From positions 147,223-211,222 of the forward strand of contig NZ_JMSZ01000015.1 of assembly GCF_000691225.1 (NCBI RefSeq): a stretch of DNA of 64,000 bases, read 5' to 3'. The position numbers and the translations under genes were made by a program. Positions 56,993 through 64,000 of this stretch are shown piece after piece. The first letter of the stretch is position 1, and each line of letters starts with the position of its first letter. The stretch comes from Nitrincola lacisaponensis. GTDB lineage: Bacteria; Pseudomonadota; Gammaproteobacteria; Pseudomonadales; Balneatricaceae. Below the pieces are notes generated by a model. That model saw nothing but the letters and a program-made list of their open reading frames with translations. It was not told the DNA's origin and did not search any database.

Positions 56993-57307
56993 ATGCGAGA
57001 AGTTGATGCTGTAACACCAGGAGAGTTGCTCAAAGAAGAGTTTCTTGAACCCATGGGGATATCTCAATATCGTTTGGCTAAAGAGATAGGGGTGCCTGCT
57101 CAGCGAATTGGTCAGATTATCGCTGGAAAACGTTCAATAACCGCTGATACAGATCTGCGGTTGTGCCGTTTCTTCGGTTTATCCAATGGCTATTGGCTTC
57201 GAGCTCAGGCCGCCTATGACACAGAAGTTACAAAGGACGCTTTAGCAAACCAGTTGGAAAATATTCGCCCTTGGAATGCAAATTCTGACGCAGGATATAG
57301 AGCGTAA
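56993..57307 (+). CDS. higA: HigA-type antitoxin
   Basis: 104 residues with a helix-turn-helix of the XRE/HigA type (ISQYRLAKEIGVPAQRIGQIIAGKRSITADTDLRLCRFF, read in parts) opening with TPGELLKEEFLEPMG, the family signature. It should neutralise HigB and repress the promoter through the dyad at 56663. AGGAG stands eight bases before the start. The last 31 bases overlap the start of the hrpA reading frame in another frame. Confidence 0.93.
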   Translation: MREVDAVTPGELLKEEFLEPMGISQYRLAKEIGVPAQRIGQIIAGKRSITADTDLRLCRFFGLSNGYWLRAQAAYDTEVTKDALANQLENIRPWNANSDAGYRA

Positions 57308-60300
57308 TGGGAGCACATCTGCGTTGACCCCCCCGATTATTTACCCCGATCTACCCGTATCCGCGCGTCGTGAAGAAATTCAGGCCGCTATTCGTGACCA
57401 TCAGGTGGTCGTCATTGCCGGGGAAACCGGGTCGGGTAAAACCACTCAGATTCCCAAAATGTGTCTGGAGCTGGGGCTGGGGGAAGCCGGACTGATAGGG
57501 CATACCCAGCCTCGACGCCTCGCGGCACGTGCAGTCGCGTCACGTATTGCAGAAGAGCTGAAAACCACCCTGGGTGAACGAGTGGGCTTCCAGGTGCGCT
57601 TTCACGATCAGGTGAGCGAGCAGACGCAAATCAAGGTGATGACCGACGGTATCCTGCTGGCAGAAACACAGCATGACCGGCTGCTGAAAAAATATCAGGT
57701 CATCATTATTGATGAAGCGCACGAACGCAGTCTGAATATTGACTTTCTGTTGGGCTATTTAAAGAACCTGCTGCCTAAACGCCCTGACCTGAAAGTGATC
57801 ATCACCTCGGCAACCATCGATCTGGAGCGCTTTTCCAGACACTTTAATAATGCCCCCGTGATTGAAGTCTCCGGGCGCACCTACCCGGTTGAGGTGTTGT
57901 ACCGTCCTCTGCATGAACTGGAAGTGGAAGATGACAAGGCTCAGGACCTTCAACAGGGTATCCTGCAGGCGGTTGAAGAACTGAATGCCCTGGATCGATC
58001 ACGCCGTGATGGCGGACCGGGTGATATTCTGATCTTTCTGCCCGGTGAACGTGAAATCCGGGAGACTGCCGATACACTGCGTAAAGCCGAACTGCGCGAT
58101 TGTGAAGTGATTCCACTCTATGCGCGCTTATCTCTGGCAGAGCAGAGCCGCGTCTTCAATGAACAGCGGCGTGCCGGACGCAGAATTGTACTCTCCACCA
58201 ATGTTGCCGAAACCTCCTTGACGGTTCCCGGTATTCGCTATGTTATTGATCCGGGGCTGGCGCGTATTTCGCGCTACAGCTACCGCTCCAAGGTGCAGCG
58301 CTTGCCGGTCGAGGCGATTTCACAGGCCAGTGCCAATCAGCGAGCCGGTCGCTGTGGACGTGTTGCATCCGGCGTGTGTATCCGGCTGTATAGCGAAGAA
58401 GATTTTGTCAGTCGACCTGAGTTTACCGATGCTGAAATACGCCGCACCAATCTGGCAGCGGTCATTCTCAGCATGCTGCAGCTCAAGCTGGGCGATATCG
58501 CTGCCTTTCCGTTTGTTGACTCGCCTGACTCCCGTTTTATCAGCGATGGTTTCAAGCTACTTGAGGAGTTGGGCGCAGTCACCCGAGGGCGCAAGCTCAC
58601 CACGGTCGGTCGTGATCTGGCACGTTTGCCGGTAGACCCGCGTATAGGGCGTATGCTGGTAGAAGCCAATCGCCTGAGCGCATTGACCGAAGTGTTGGTG
58701 ATCGCCAGTGCGCTGAGTGTGCAGGACCCGCGTGAGCGTCCTATGGAAAAACGCCAGGCGGCGGATGAAAAGCACAAAGCCTATGCCGATGAAGATTCCG
58801 ATTTTGTAACGCTATTGAATCTCTGGCATCTCTATGAAGAGCAACGTCAGACCCTGAGTCAGAGTCAGTTGCGCAAATGGTGTCAGAAACATTTCATCTC
58901 TTGGGTACGCATGCGTGAGTGGCGTGATCTGCATCGACAGCTGCACCTGAGTGTGCGGGACCTGAAGATGACCGAGAACAAAACTCCTGCAGACTATGCG
59001 GCCATCCATCAATCATTGTTGGCCGGGCTGCTGAGTCATATCGGTATAAAGCAGGAAAAGGGCGAGTACCTCGGCGCACGTAATCGCCGTTTCTATATTT
59101 TCCCCGGCTCAGGACTGTTCAAGAAAAATCCCAAATGGATTATGGCGGCTGAAATGCTGGAAACCAGCAAGCTGTTTGCGCATCAGGTTGCCAAAATTGA
59201 ACCGGAATGGATCGAAGCACCGGCAGCGCATCTGGTCAAGAAAACCTGGATGGAGCCTCACTGGGAGAAAAAGCGTGCTCAAGTAGTAGCGACAGAACAG
59301 GTGACGCTCTATGGTTTGATTATCGTACCCAAACGCAAGGTGCACTATGGTCGTATCGATCCGCAATTGAGTCACCAGATCTTTATTCGCAGTGCGTTGG
59401 TGGAAGGGGAGTATCAGACTCATGCTGCCTTCTTCAAACATAATCGGGATCTGCTCGCCAGTGTCGAAACGCTGGAAGCAAAAACACGCCGCCGGGATCT
59501 GCTGGTTGATGAGGAAGCATTAGCCGACTTTTATCTGCGTCGCTTTGCCGAGTTGGGTGGTGAAGATATCGTCAACGGTCAGGGCTTCGAGCATTGGCGT
59601 AAAACGCTGGAAAAAGAGCAGCCCAAAGCGCTGTTTATGCAGGAAGACGATATCCTGCAGCGTTCCGCTGAGCATGTGACCCAGCAGCAATATCCGGATC
59701 ATCTGGTACATGAAGGTGTCAAACTGGCACTGCGTTATCACTTTGATCCCGGTGCCGAGGATGACGGTGTCACCCTGGAGTTGCCCTTGCCGCTGCTCAA
59801 TGCTCTGCCGCTAAAGCGGCTGGAATGGCTGGTGCCGGGAATGCTGGCCGACAAGTGTACGGCGATTCTGCGGGGGCTGCCCAAAGCACAGCGCAAACAC
59901 TATGTGCCGGTGCCCAATTACGTCGAAGCCTTTTGTCAGGCGGTAACCTTTGCTGAGGGTGATCTGTATGAGGCGCTGGCATTGCATCTGCAGCGTATGA
60001 CCGGCTTGCGTGTTGATGCTGATGTGTTTCGCGGTGTGGTGCTGGATGATCATCACCGTATGAACCTGCGCCTGCTGGATGGGCAGAAGCAGGTGATGGC
60101 GACAGGACGTGATTGGACAGCACTGAATCGACGCTTTTCCAAACAGGCGGAACAGTTGTTGCAGCAGGCATCACCCAATCAAAGCTGGGGCCGTCAGGGA
60201 TTAACTGCCTGGGATTTCGAGCAGTTGCCCGTCTCGGTCAAGTTGCGTCAGGCCGGTGGTCTGGAAGTCGATGCCTTTCCGGTATTACAGGATCGCGGCA

Positions 60301-61067
60301 CCCAGGTCGATCTGCAGGTTGTCAGTCGTCGCTGTGAAGCGCAACGGCTTAACCCTCGGGGTGTTGCCCGATTGCTTATGCTGATGCTGCCAGAGCCTGT
60401 TCGCTTTGCACGTAAACAGCTGAAACAGCTGGCGCAGTCGGTGTTGTTGTCGGGCAAGCGTTTTGAGGTCAAGCGGCTGGAAGATGAGATACTCCTGTCA
60501 GCCACCTTGCGCGCTGCTGAACTGTTTCAGGACGTCAGTGGAGCGCCTTTGCCGCGTGACCGGGCAGCTGTAGATGCATTACTCCCGCGAGTGCGTGCTG
60601 AACTGCATGATCAGGTCGTTGCGCTGGATAAATGGGTTTTTGACCTGCACAGCCGTTTGCATCGCATTCAGAAACAGCTGAATGGCAAGGTGAACCTGCA
60701 GGCGGTACCGGTACTGAATGATATCAAGCAGCAACTGGATCACTTGTTTGTGTCGGACTACCTCAGTGTGGCACCGGCAGAATGGCTGAATAGCTACCCG
60801 CGCTATCTGCAGGCTATTGAAGTGCGTCTGGAAAAATATCCGCGTGAGTTGCGTCAGCAGTGTCTGGCATCTGAGCAGTTGCAGCAGTTGTGGCAGTCCT
60901 GGCAGAAGAAACTGACTGAAGCGCAGCAGCGCGATCAGGTGACACCCGAGCTGCTGAGTTTCCGCTGGCTACTGGAAGAGTATCGGGTGTCGCTGTTTGC
61001 CCAGCAGCTCGGTACACGCCAGACAGTATCGGAAAAGCGGCTGAAGCAGTTATTGGCAGGGTTGTAA
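57276..61067 (+). CDS. hrpA: ATP-dependent DEAH-box RNA helicase HrpA, N-terminus shortened
   Basis: 1263 residues from an ATG inside higA; a TTG at 57324 is another possible start. Walker A GETGSGKTTQ (K55), DEAH box IIDEAHERSLN, SATID, NVAETSLTVPGI and QRAGRCGRV are intact, followed by HA2, OB and the long C-terminal region special to HrpA. From memory, E. coli HrpA has its Walker lysine near residue 106, so about 50 N-terminal residues are lacking. Homology begins at PPIIYPDLPVS, directly after the end of higA. HrpA resolves stalled or collided ribosomes. Activity may persist because the core is whole. Confidence 0.93.
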   Translation: MQILTQDIERNGSTSALTPPIIYPDLPVSARREEIQAAIRDHQVVVIAGETGSGKTTQIPKMCLELGLGEAGLIGHTQPRRLAARAVASRIAEELKTTLGERVGFQVRFHDQVSEQTQIKVMTDGILLAETQHDRLLKKYQVIIIDEAHERSLNIDFLLGYLKNLLPKRPDLKVIITSATIDLERFSRHFNNAPVIEVSGRTYPVEVLYRPLHELEVEDDKAQDLQQGILQAVEELNALDRSRRDGGPGDILIFLPGEREIRETADTLRKAELRDCEVIPLYARLSLAEQSRVFNEQRRAGRRIVLSTNVAETSLTVPGIRYVIDPGLARISRYSYRSKVQRLPVEAISQASANQRAGRCGRVASGVCIRLYSEEDFVSRPEFTDAEIRRTNLAAVILSMLQLKLGDIAAFPFVDSPDSRFISDGFKLLEELGAVTRGRKLTTVGRDLARLPVDPRIGRMLVEANRLSALTEVLVIASALSVQDPRERPMEKRQAADEKHKAYADEDSDFVTLLNLWHLYEEQRQTLSQSQLRKWCQKHFISWVRMREWRDLHRQLHLSVRDLKMTENKTPADYAAIHQSLLAGLLSHIGIKQEKGEYLGARNRRFYIFPGSGLFKKNPKWIMAAEMLETSKLFAHQVAKIEPEWIEAPAAHLVKKTWMEPHWEKKRAQVVATEQVTLYGLIIVPKRKVHYGRIDPQLSHQIFIRSALVEGEYQTHAAFFKHNRDLLASVETLEAKTRRRDLLVDEEALADFYLRRFAELGGEDIVNGQGFEHWRKTLEKEQPKALFMQEDDILQRSAEHVTQQQYPDHLVHEGVKLALRYHFDPGAEDDGVTLELPLPLLNALPLKRLEWLVPGMLADKCTAILRGLPKAQRKHYVPVPNYVEAFCQAVTFAEGDLYEALALHLQRMTGLRVDADVFRGVVLDDHHRMNLRLLDGQKQVMATGRDWTALNRRFSKQAEQLLQQASPNQSWGRQGLTAWDFEQLPVSVKLRQAGGLEVDAFPVLQDRGTQVDLQVVSRRCEAQRLNPRGVARLLMLMLPEPVRFARKQLKQLAQSVLLSGKRFEVKRLEDEILLSATLRAAELFQDVSGAPLPRDRAAVDALLPRVRAELHDQVVALDKWVFDLHSRLHRIQKQLNGKVNLQAVPVLNDIKQQLDHLFVSDYLSVAPAEWLNSYPRYLQAIEVRLEKYPRELRQQCLASEQLQQLWQSWQKKLTEAQQRDQVTPELLSFRWLLEEYRVSLFAQQLGTRQTVSEKRLKQLLAGL

Positions 61068-61585
61068 GCATATTGGACTGATGGGATGCGATCTGGCTGA
61101 CACGCCGTGAAATCATCCCTGATGGCTCCGGTACGCCATCCATGGCGTACAGGGTCAGCCAGATCGCATCCCGTCAGTGTCAGCTGCCTCTTGAGTGTTG
61201 GAGGTAGGGGGGGCGAAAAAACTTGTCATATCAGCCTGCTGTGTTATCCTACCCACAATTTATACGGGTACAGCCAATTGTGTGTTTTTTGATTGAAAAA
61301 ACTTGCAAAAAGCTGAATTCCTGTGCTGTAATTGTACAAGTTAAGGTGTTAGATTCAGATGTTGGTGATAAGTTGTTGATTTGGTTAGAAGCCAGTTTTA
61401 ACAACCTTAAAAACCCGCTGAGTTGTCATCTGGCAGATGCTGACCGTAGCAAAAAAGTTAATTTTTCGGCTTCACAGGTTTGCAATTATCTGCTTTTATA
61501 GTATTTTTGGGGCTGCATCATAGAAGATGCTCCTTGAAAAAATAAAGCAACTACTAGTATGTTGAACGTTGAAGGGGAAAACTAA
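61068..61585. other. 518-base region between hrpA and the porin gene
   Basis: The first part holds a cloverleaf repeat (61078-61177). The rest (61178-61585) is AT-rich and probably contains the porin promoter and a leader. No hexamer pair is convincing: TTGCAA near 61303 with TGTAAT 18 bases later is the best. A 92-codon frame at 61223-61501 has no ribosome site or recognisable product and is not called. Confidence 0.6.
61078..61177 (+). repeat. cloverleaf intergenic repeat, copy 4
   Basis: 100 bases. The outer arms 61078-61101 and 61154-61177 pair at 23 of 24 positions (19 of them consecutive, GGGATGCGATCTGGCTGAC). Inside are the core GACACGC, the hairpin ATCA-TCCC-TGAT, GGCTC and the hairpin GTACGCCAT/ATGGCGTAC. 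The arms differ wholly from copies 2 and 3 but the fold is the same. It begins 11 bases 3' of hrpA in the same direction. Confidence 0.9.
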
Positions 61586-62554
61586 ATGAAAAAGTCAATT
61601 ATCGCTCTGGCTGTAGCTGGTGCAATGACTGTTCCTGCTATCGCATCTGCTGATGCTACGCTGTACGGCCACATCATGATGGGCGTTGACAAAGAGAAAG
61701 GCGAGAAGCTGCACATCGGTTCTTCTGCCAACTCTGAGTCACGTATCGGTCTGCGCGGTACTGCTGACACTGGCGTTGATGGTCTGACTGCTCTGTACCA
61801 CTATGAGTTCGGTGTTCGCACCAACCAGACTGGTTATGGCGCTGGTGCTGAGAATGCTCTGCGTACTCGTTTGGCTAACGTAGGTCTGACTGGCGACTGG
61901 GGTACTGCAGTACTGGGTACTCAGTGGGCTCCTCACTACAGCTGGGTTACTTCTACTACTGACGTAATGCTGTCCAGCGTTGTGAATCCAACTCACTCTA
62001 CTGACACTGTTTACCGTGTTAACAACACTGCTGCTTATGTTTCTCCAAACCTGAACGGCCTGCAGTTGGCTGCAGCAGTATCTGCCAGCTCTGCTAACGA
62101 TGATACTACTGGTGATTTCTACCATGTTGCTGCTAAATACAGCATTGGTGATTTCTACGTAGCTGCTTCTCATATCGACTTCAAAGCAGATGCTTTTGAA
62201 GCTGCGATCGGTGATAAAGTAACTGCTGTTGCAGCATCTTATAGCTTTGGTCCTCTGACAGTTGCAGGTGTTTACTCTTACCTGAAACTTGACGGTGAAG
62301 ATAACTACAAGCCTTGGGATCTGGCAGCTACTTACGCTGTAACTGATGCCACTACTCTGAAAGTTGCTTACGCTGACTTCAAAAACAGCCAGAAAGGTTA
62401 CGGTTTCGAAGTACAGCACGACCTGAGCAACATGGTTAACACTTTCGTAGGCTACGGACGTGCTAACAGCAACCTGCGTGACACTTATGCTGCTACCGAT
62501 GGTGATGAAGGCGCTAATAGCGTATTCAGCACCGGTATCCGCGTACGTTTCTAA
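61586..62554 (+). CDS. general porin, outer-membrane trimeric type
   Basis: 322 residues. A signal peptide (1-22, AIASA-DATLYG) leads into a 16-strand beta-barrel typical of proteobacterial porins: ATLYGHIMMGVDKE, SRIGLRGTADTGVDGLTALYHYEFG, TRLANVGLTGDWGTAVLGTQW, ending in the C-terminal aromatic TGIRVRF. Codon choice is strongly biased (CTG, GCT, GGT, ACT nearly throughout), more than in any neighbour, a sign of very high expression. AAGGGG stands before the ATG. It allows passive entry of small hydrophilic solutes. Confidence 0.95.
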   Translation: MKKSIIALAVAGAMTVPAIASADATLYGHIMMGVDKEKGEKLHIGSSANSESRIGLRGTADTGVDGLTALYHYEFGVRTNQTGYGAGAENALRTRLANVGLTGDWGTAVLGTQWAPHYSWVTSTTDVMLSSVVNPTHSTDTVYRVNNTAAYVSPNLNGLQLAAAVSASSANDDTTGDFYHVAAKYSIGDFYVAASHIDFKADAFEAAIGDKVTAVAASYSFGPLTVAGVYSYLKLDGEDNYKPWDLAATYAVTDATTLKVAYADFKNSQKGYGFEVQHDLSNMVNTFVGYGRANSNLRDTYAATDGDEGANSVFSTGIRVRF

Positions 62555-62575
62555 TCCTCTGATTAGAACGTAATC

Positions 62576-62604
62576 GAAAAAAGGCTCCTTCGGGAGCCTT
62601 TTTG
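62576..62604 (+). terminator. Rho-independent terminator of the porin gene
   Basis: AAAAAGGCTCC and GGAGCCTTTTT around a TTCG tetraloop, with a T run. It begins 22 bases after the porin stop. Confidence 0.93.
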
Positions 62605-62785
62605 CTTTTGGTTCGCACTGATGTTTTCGGAGTGGGTATCCCTAAATATATCTGAGCGCCTGGTTTTTTTTGATCGGGTAATTCGGTGCCAGTGTAACAA
62701 TCGGGGATTTGACGGCGCTTAATGTTGTTCTTAGGTTCAGCGTTTAGCTTTATCAAGCGCCGGAAGAATAACTGTTACCGGTTGA

Positions 62786-63049
62786 TTATTGCTTCTCTGC
62801 TACTTTGCGAATGTTGTCGTTAATTTTAAATAAGACAATCAAGAGCTCACACCAAATGCGAACACCTATTGAGCCAAATATAATTGTGGCAAGACCACCG
62901 AGAAACATCATTCCTCCGCCGTAGTATGCATTGAAGCTACCAAAAATCATTCCAAGACCTGTAATCACTACACCCGCCAATAGCAACCAATACACGATGG
63001 TTATGATTTTTGGAGTGAGCATCGCATCGAAGAAAAATATATTTTTCAT
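62786..63049 (-). CDS. DUF4282 family membrane protein
   Basis: 87 residues with two membrane helices. The N-terminal FFFDAMLTPKIITIVYWLLL and the C-terminal RIWCELLIVLFKINDNIRKV are hallmarks of DUF4282. AAGGGA lies five bases before the ATG at 63049. Function is unknown. GC content is well below that of the core genes to the left. A 63-codon frame upstream overlaps it by ATGA but lacks a ribosome site, so it is treated as a single gene. Confidence 0.85.
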   Translation of the reverse strand: MKNIFFFDAMLTPKIITIVYWLLLAGVVITGLGMIFGSFNAYYGGGMMFLGGLATIIFGSIGVRIWCELLIVLFKINDNIRKVAEKQ

Positions 63050-63366
63050 GAGTCCCTTAACCTTTTCATGGATGTAAATTGAGTTTGCTTGCGAAAAAAA
63101 AAACGCATGGACACGATAATCTTGGAAGTGATAACCAATTGAATAGATATGGATAATCTAAACAGGATGGATGCTAACCTGAGAATGCAAAGAGCCAATG
63201 CTTCCTTGAAATTGACTGGTTTCCGTTTCCTTATCAATAGCTAAAGGGCTTCCTACCGCATACAGCATAAATGTTAACAAAAACTAGTTGTATAGCAATA
63301 CTTATAGGACGCTAATTAAGGGAATAAGGGAATAAAGAGGAATTAGGGGGTATTCACGAATGTTTT

Positions 63367-63380
63367 TTGATCTACATCAA
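63367..63380. promoter_or_regulatory. perfect FNR/ANR box
   Basis: TTGAT-CTAC-ATCAA matches the consensus at all ten fixed positions and is symmetric, so its direction is open. The nearest starts are the Rpn-like ORF 300 bases to the right and the DUF4282 gene 318 bases to the left. The structured stretch to the right begins about 70 bases away. Confidence 0.6.
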
Positions 63381-63404
63381 GTTTTGATTTGATCTAGTCT
63401 GTTT

Positions 63405-63430
63405 TAGGAAAAACTCCTATGTTTTTCCTA
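63405..63430. repeat. inverted repeat TAGGAAAAAC
   Basis: TAGGAAAAAC (63405-63414) and GTTTTTCCTA (63421-63430) pair perfectly around TCCTAT. No adjoining T run beyond the stem, so a terminator is doubtful; an operator or the end of a mobile element is possible. Confidence 0.5.
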
Positions 63431-63446
63431 AAGGCAGATGGATATT

Positions 63447-63600
63447 CTGTAGCCAATCAGATGAGCCAAGGAGTGGCTACAGCTTCAAGGATGAGGCTAT
63501 CTGATATAAGCCCACTTAACTGGTCCTTGAGTGGCGGCTGGACAGGGAGCGTCCAGTGACGAGAGGGGAGTATGCAGGGATGCACTATGAACCTCTCATT
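63447..63600 (+). ncRNA. candidate structured RNA with an H-type pseudoknot
   Basis: CTGTAGCCA (63447-63455) pairs with TGGCTACAG (63474-63482), nine bases. The loop stretch ATCAGAT-G-AGCC (63456-63467) pairs with GGCTATCTGAT (63495-63505), eleven bases with one bulged G. The two helices interleave, which is the definition of an H-type pseudoknot. Further stems follow: CCACTTAA/TTGAGTGG (63512-63534, one G-U), CTGGAC/GTCCAG (63538-63556) and GAGAGG/CCTCTC (63561-63597). No known RNA family is recognised. No reading frame explains the stretch. Confidence 0.45.
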
Positions 63601-63682
63601 TCCTGACCTCCTCTTCCTGAATATTTTCTAATGCTGAATTTCTGGCAGGATGCCTGTTTTGTTCACATGAAAAGGACTTCAT

Positions 63683-63997
63683 ATGACATACCACGATAAA
63701 AGCTACAAGCGCTTCTTTTCGGATCCATTCATGGTCCAAGAATTATTGACCGGATTTATCCATGAGGAGTGGGTGAATACCCTGGATTTTTCTACACTGG
63801 AAACGGTCAAAAATCAGTTCATAACAGATGATTTTCGTCAGAGAGAAGATGATATTATCTGGAGAGTTCGAAGCATGGATGGCTGGGTATATGTGTATCT
63901 TCTCATCGAGTTTCAGAGTCGTATTGATCGGTTTATGGCAGTGCGTATGCTCACGTACGTATCTTTATTGTATCAGGAGCTGATTGTAGTGGCATAG
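63683..63997 (+). pseudogene. Rpn-family (PD-(D/E)XK recombination-promoting nuclease) fragment
   Basis: 104 residues: MTYHDKSYKRFFSDPFMVQELLTGFI is the N-terminus of Rpn/YhgA-like putative transposases, and WRVRSMDGWVYVYLLIEFQS contains the nuclease core (D ... E-x-Q). Family members are about 300 residues. Here the frame stops (TAG at 63995) right after LLYQELIVVA, where relatives continue. Either a stop or frameshift has broken it, or sequence at the window edge is unreliable. The ATG is preceded by AAGGAC. Such genes are often multicopy and mobile. Confidence 0.7.
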
Positions 63998-64000
63998 TTA

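Larger units (their letters stand above)
63050..63682. other. 633-base region between the DUF4282 gene and the Rpn-like ORF
   Basis: No convincing gene. Its left half is AT-rich. It then holds a perfect FNR box (63367-63380), an inverted repeat (63405-63430) and a series of stems with a probable pseudoknot (63447-63600). The last 80 bases lead into the Rpn-family ORF. Confidence 0.6.

Noticed and set aside
61223..61501. 92-codon frame upstream of the porin gene
   Set aside because: No ribosome site, cysteine-rich random-looking sequence and no family match; the region is better explained as a promoter and leader.
63046..63237. 63-codon minus frame overlapping the DUF4282 start by ATGA
   Set aside because: It opens with TTG without a ribosome site and the product is low-complexity and unrecognised. 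The DUF4282 gene has its own good ribosome site.
63447..63600. Group II intron or IscB-type guide RNA
   Set aside because: No domain V-like hairpin, no reverse transcriptase and no IscB/TnpB gene; only the downstream Rpn-family fragment is present.

Overview
The window reads as a chromosomal segment of a marine or salt-adapted gammaproteobacterium, most likely from the Oceanospirillales/Pseudomonadales side. The pointers are the Pseudomonas-like gene order amgK-murU-djlA divergent from lptD-surA-pdxA-rsmA-apaG, an Mrp-type Na+/H+ antiporter with a fused MrpA/MrpB subunit, a PomA-like (probably sodium-driven) flagellar stator, FabV, EI-Ntr (PtsP) and speA. Genus cannot be fixed from the sequence alone. 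Most of the window is dense housekeeping DNA with many 1-4 bp ATGA/TAATG gene overlaps. Composition becomes clearly AT-richer at 27040-27120, in the higBA insert (56.6-57.3 kb) and from about 62.7 kb to the right edge.

Layout. 1-4.3 kb: mrp antiporter operon (minus, mrpD cut by the left edge). 4.5-7.8 kb: a chemoreceptor and a D-2-hydroxyacid dehydrogenase. 7.8-11.9 kb: an RND efflux pair (minus). 12.1 kb: initiator tRNA-fMet with its own promoter and terminator. 12.2-14.2 kb: motA-motB-pilZ stator operon (minus). 14.2-14.6 kb: two facing copies of a cloverleaf intergenic repeat. 14.6-21.0 kb: lptD-surA-pdxA-rsmA-apaG (minus). 21.1-23.7 kb: amgK-murU-djlA. 23.7-26.5 kb: a DUF3530 protein, rpe, and a di-heme cytochrome c peroxidase with an FNR/ANR box. 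26.6-30.1 kb: a divergent ZraPSR-like unit made of an exported DUF4168 protein, a histidine kinase and an NtrC-type regulator. 30.1-36.4 kb: MaoC hydratase, acyl-CoA dehydrogenase, fabV, hemH, an enoyl-CoA hydratase/hydrolase and a 61-residue protein. 36.5-42 kb: slyD, a renalase-like flavoprotein, and the moxR-DUF58-tgpA operon. 42-50 kb: signalling genes (a receptor with a C-terminal sensor, a double receiver protein, ptsP, and a CBS-PAS-GGDEF-EAL protein). 50-61 kb: SH3-domain membrane protein, yidD, phoH, an SLC5-STAC protein without a kinase, speA, higBA and an N-terminally shortened hrpA. 61-64 kb: a cloverleaf repeat, a major porin, a DUF4282 membrane protein, a structured non-coding stretch and a short Rpn-family ORF at the edge.

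The strongest new-looking signals are these. (1) The 27.0-27.2 kb intergenic region holds a -24/-12 sigma-54 promoter reading into the DUF4168 gene, a perfect IHF consensus and three TGTGTCA repeats, next to a kinase and sigma-54 activator pair. This is the zraP-zraSR architecture with an unrelated exported protein in the ZraP position. (2) Four copies of a roughly 100 bp three-stem (cloverleaf) repeat lie just 3' of genes, with arms that vary in sequence but keep base pairing. (3) higBA sits between speA and hrpA, and hrpA now starts inside higA and lacks the usual N-terminus. (4) A probable H-type pseudoknot RNA follows a perfect FNR box upstream of the Rpn-family ORF.
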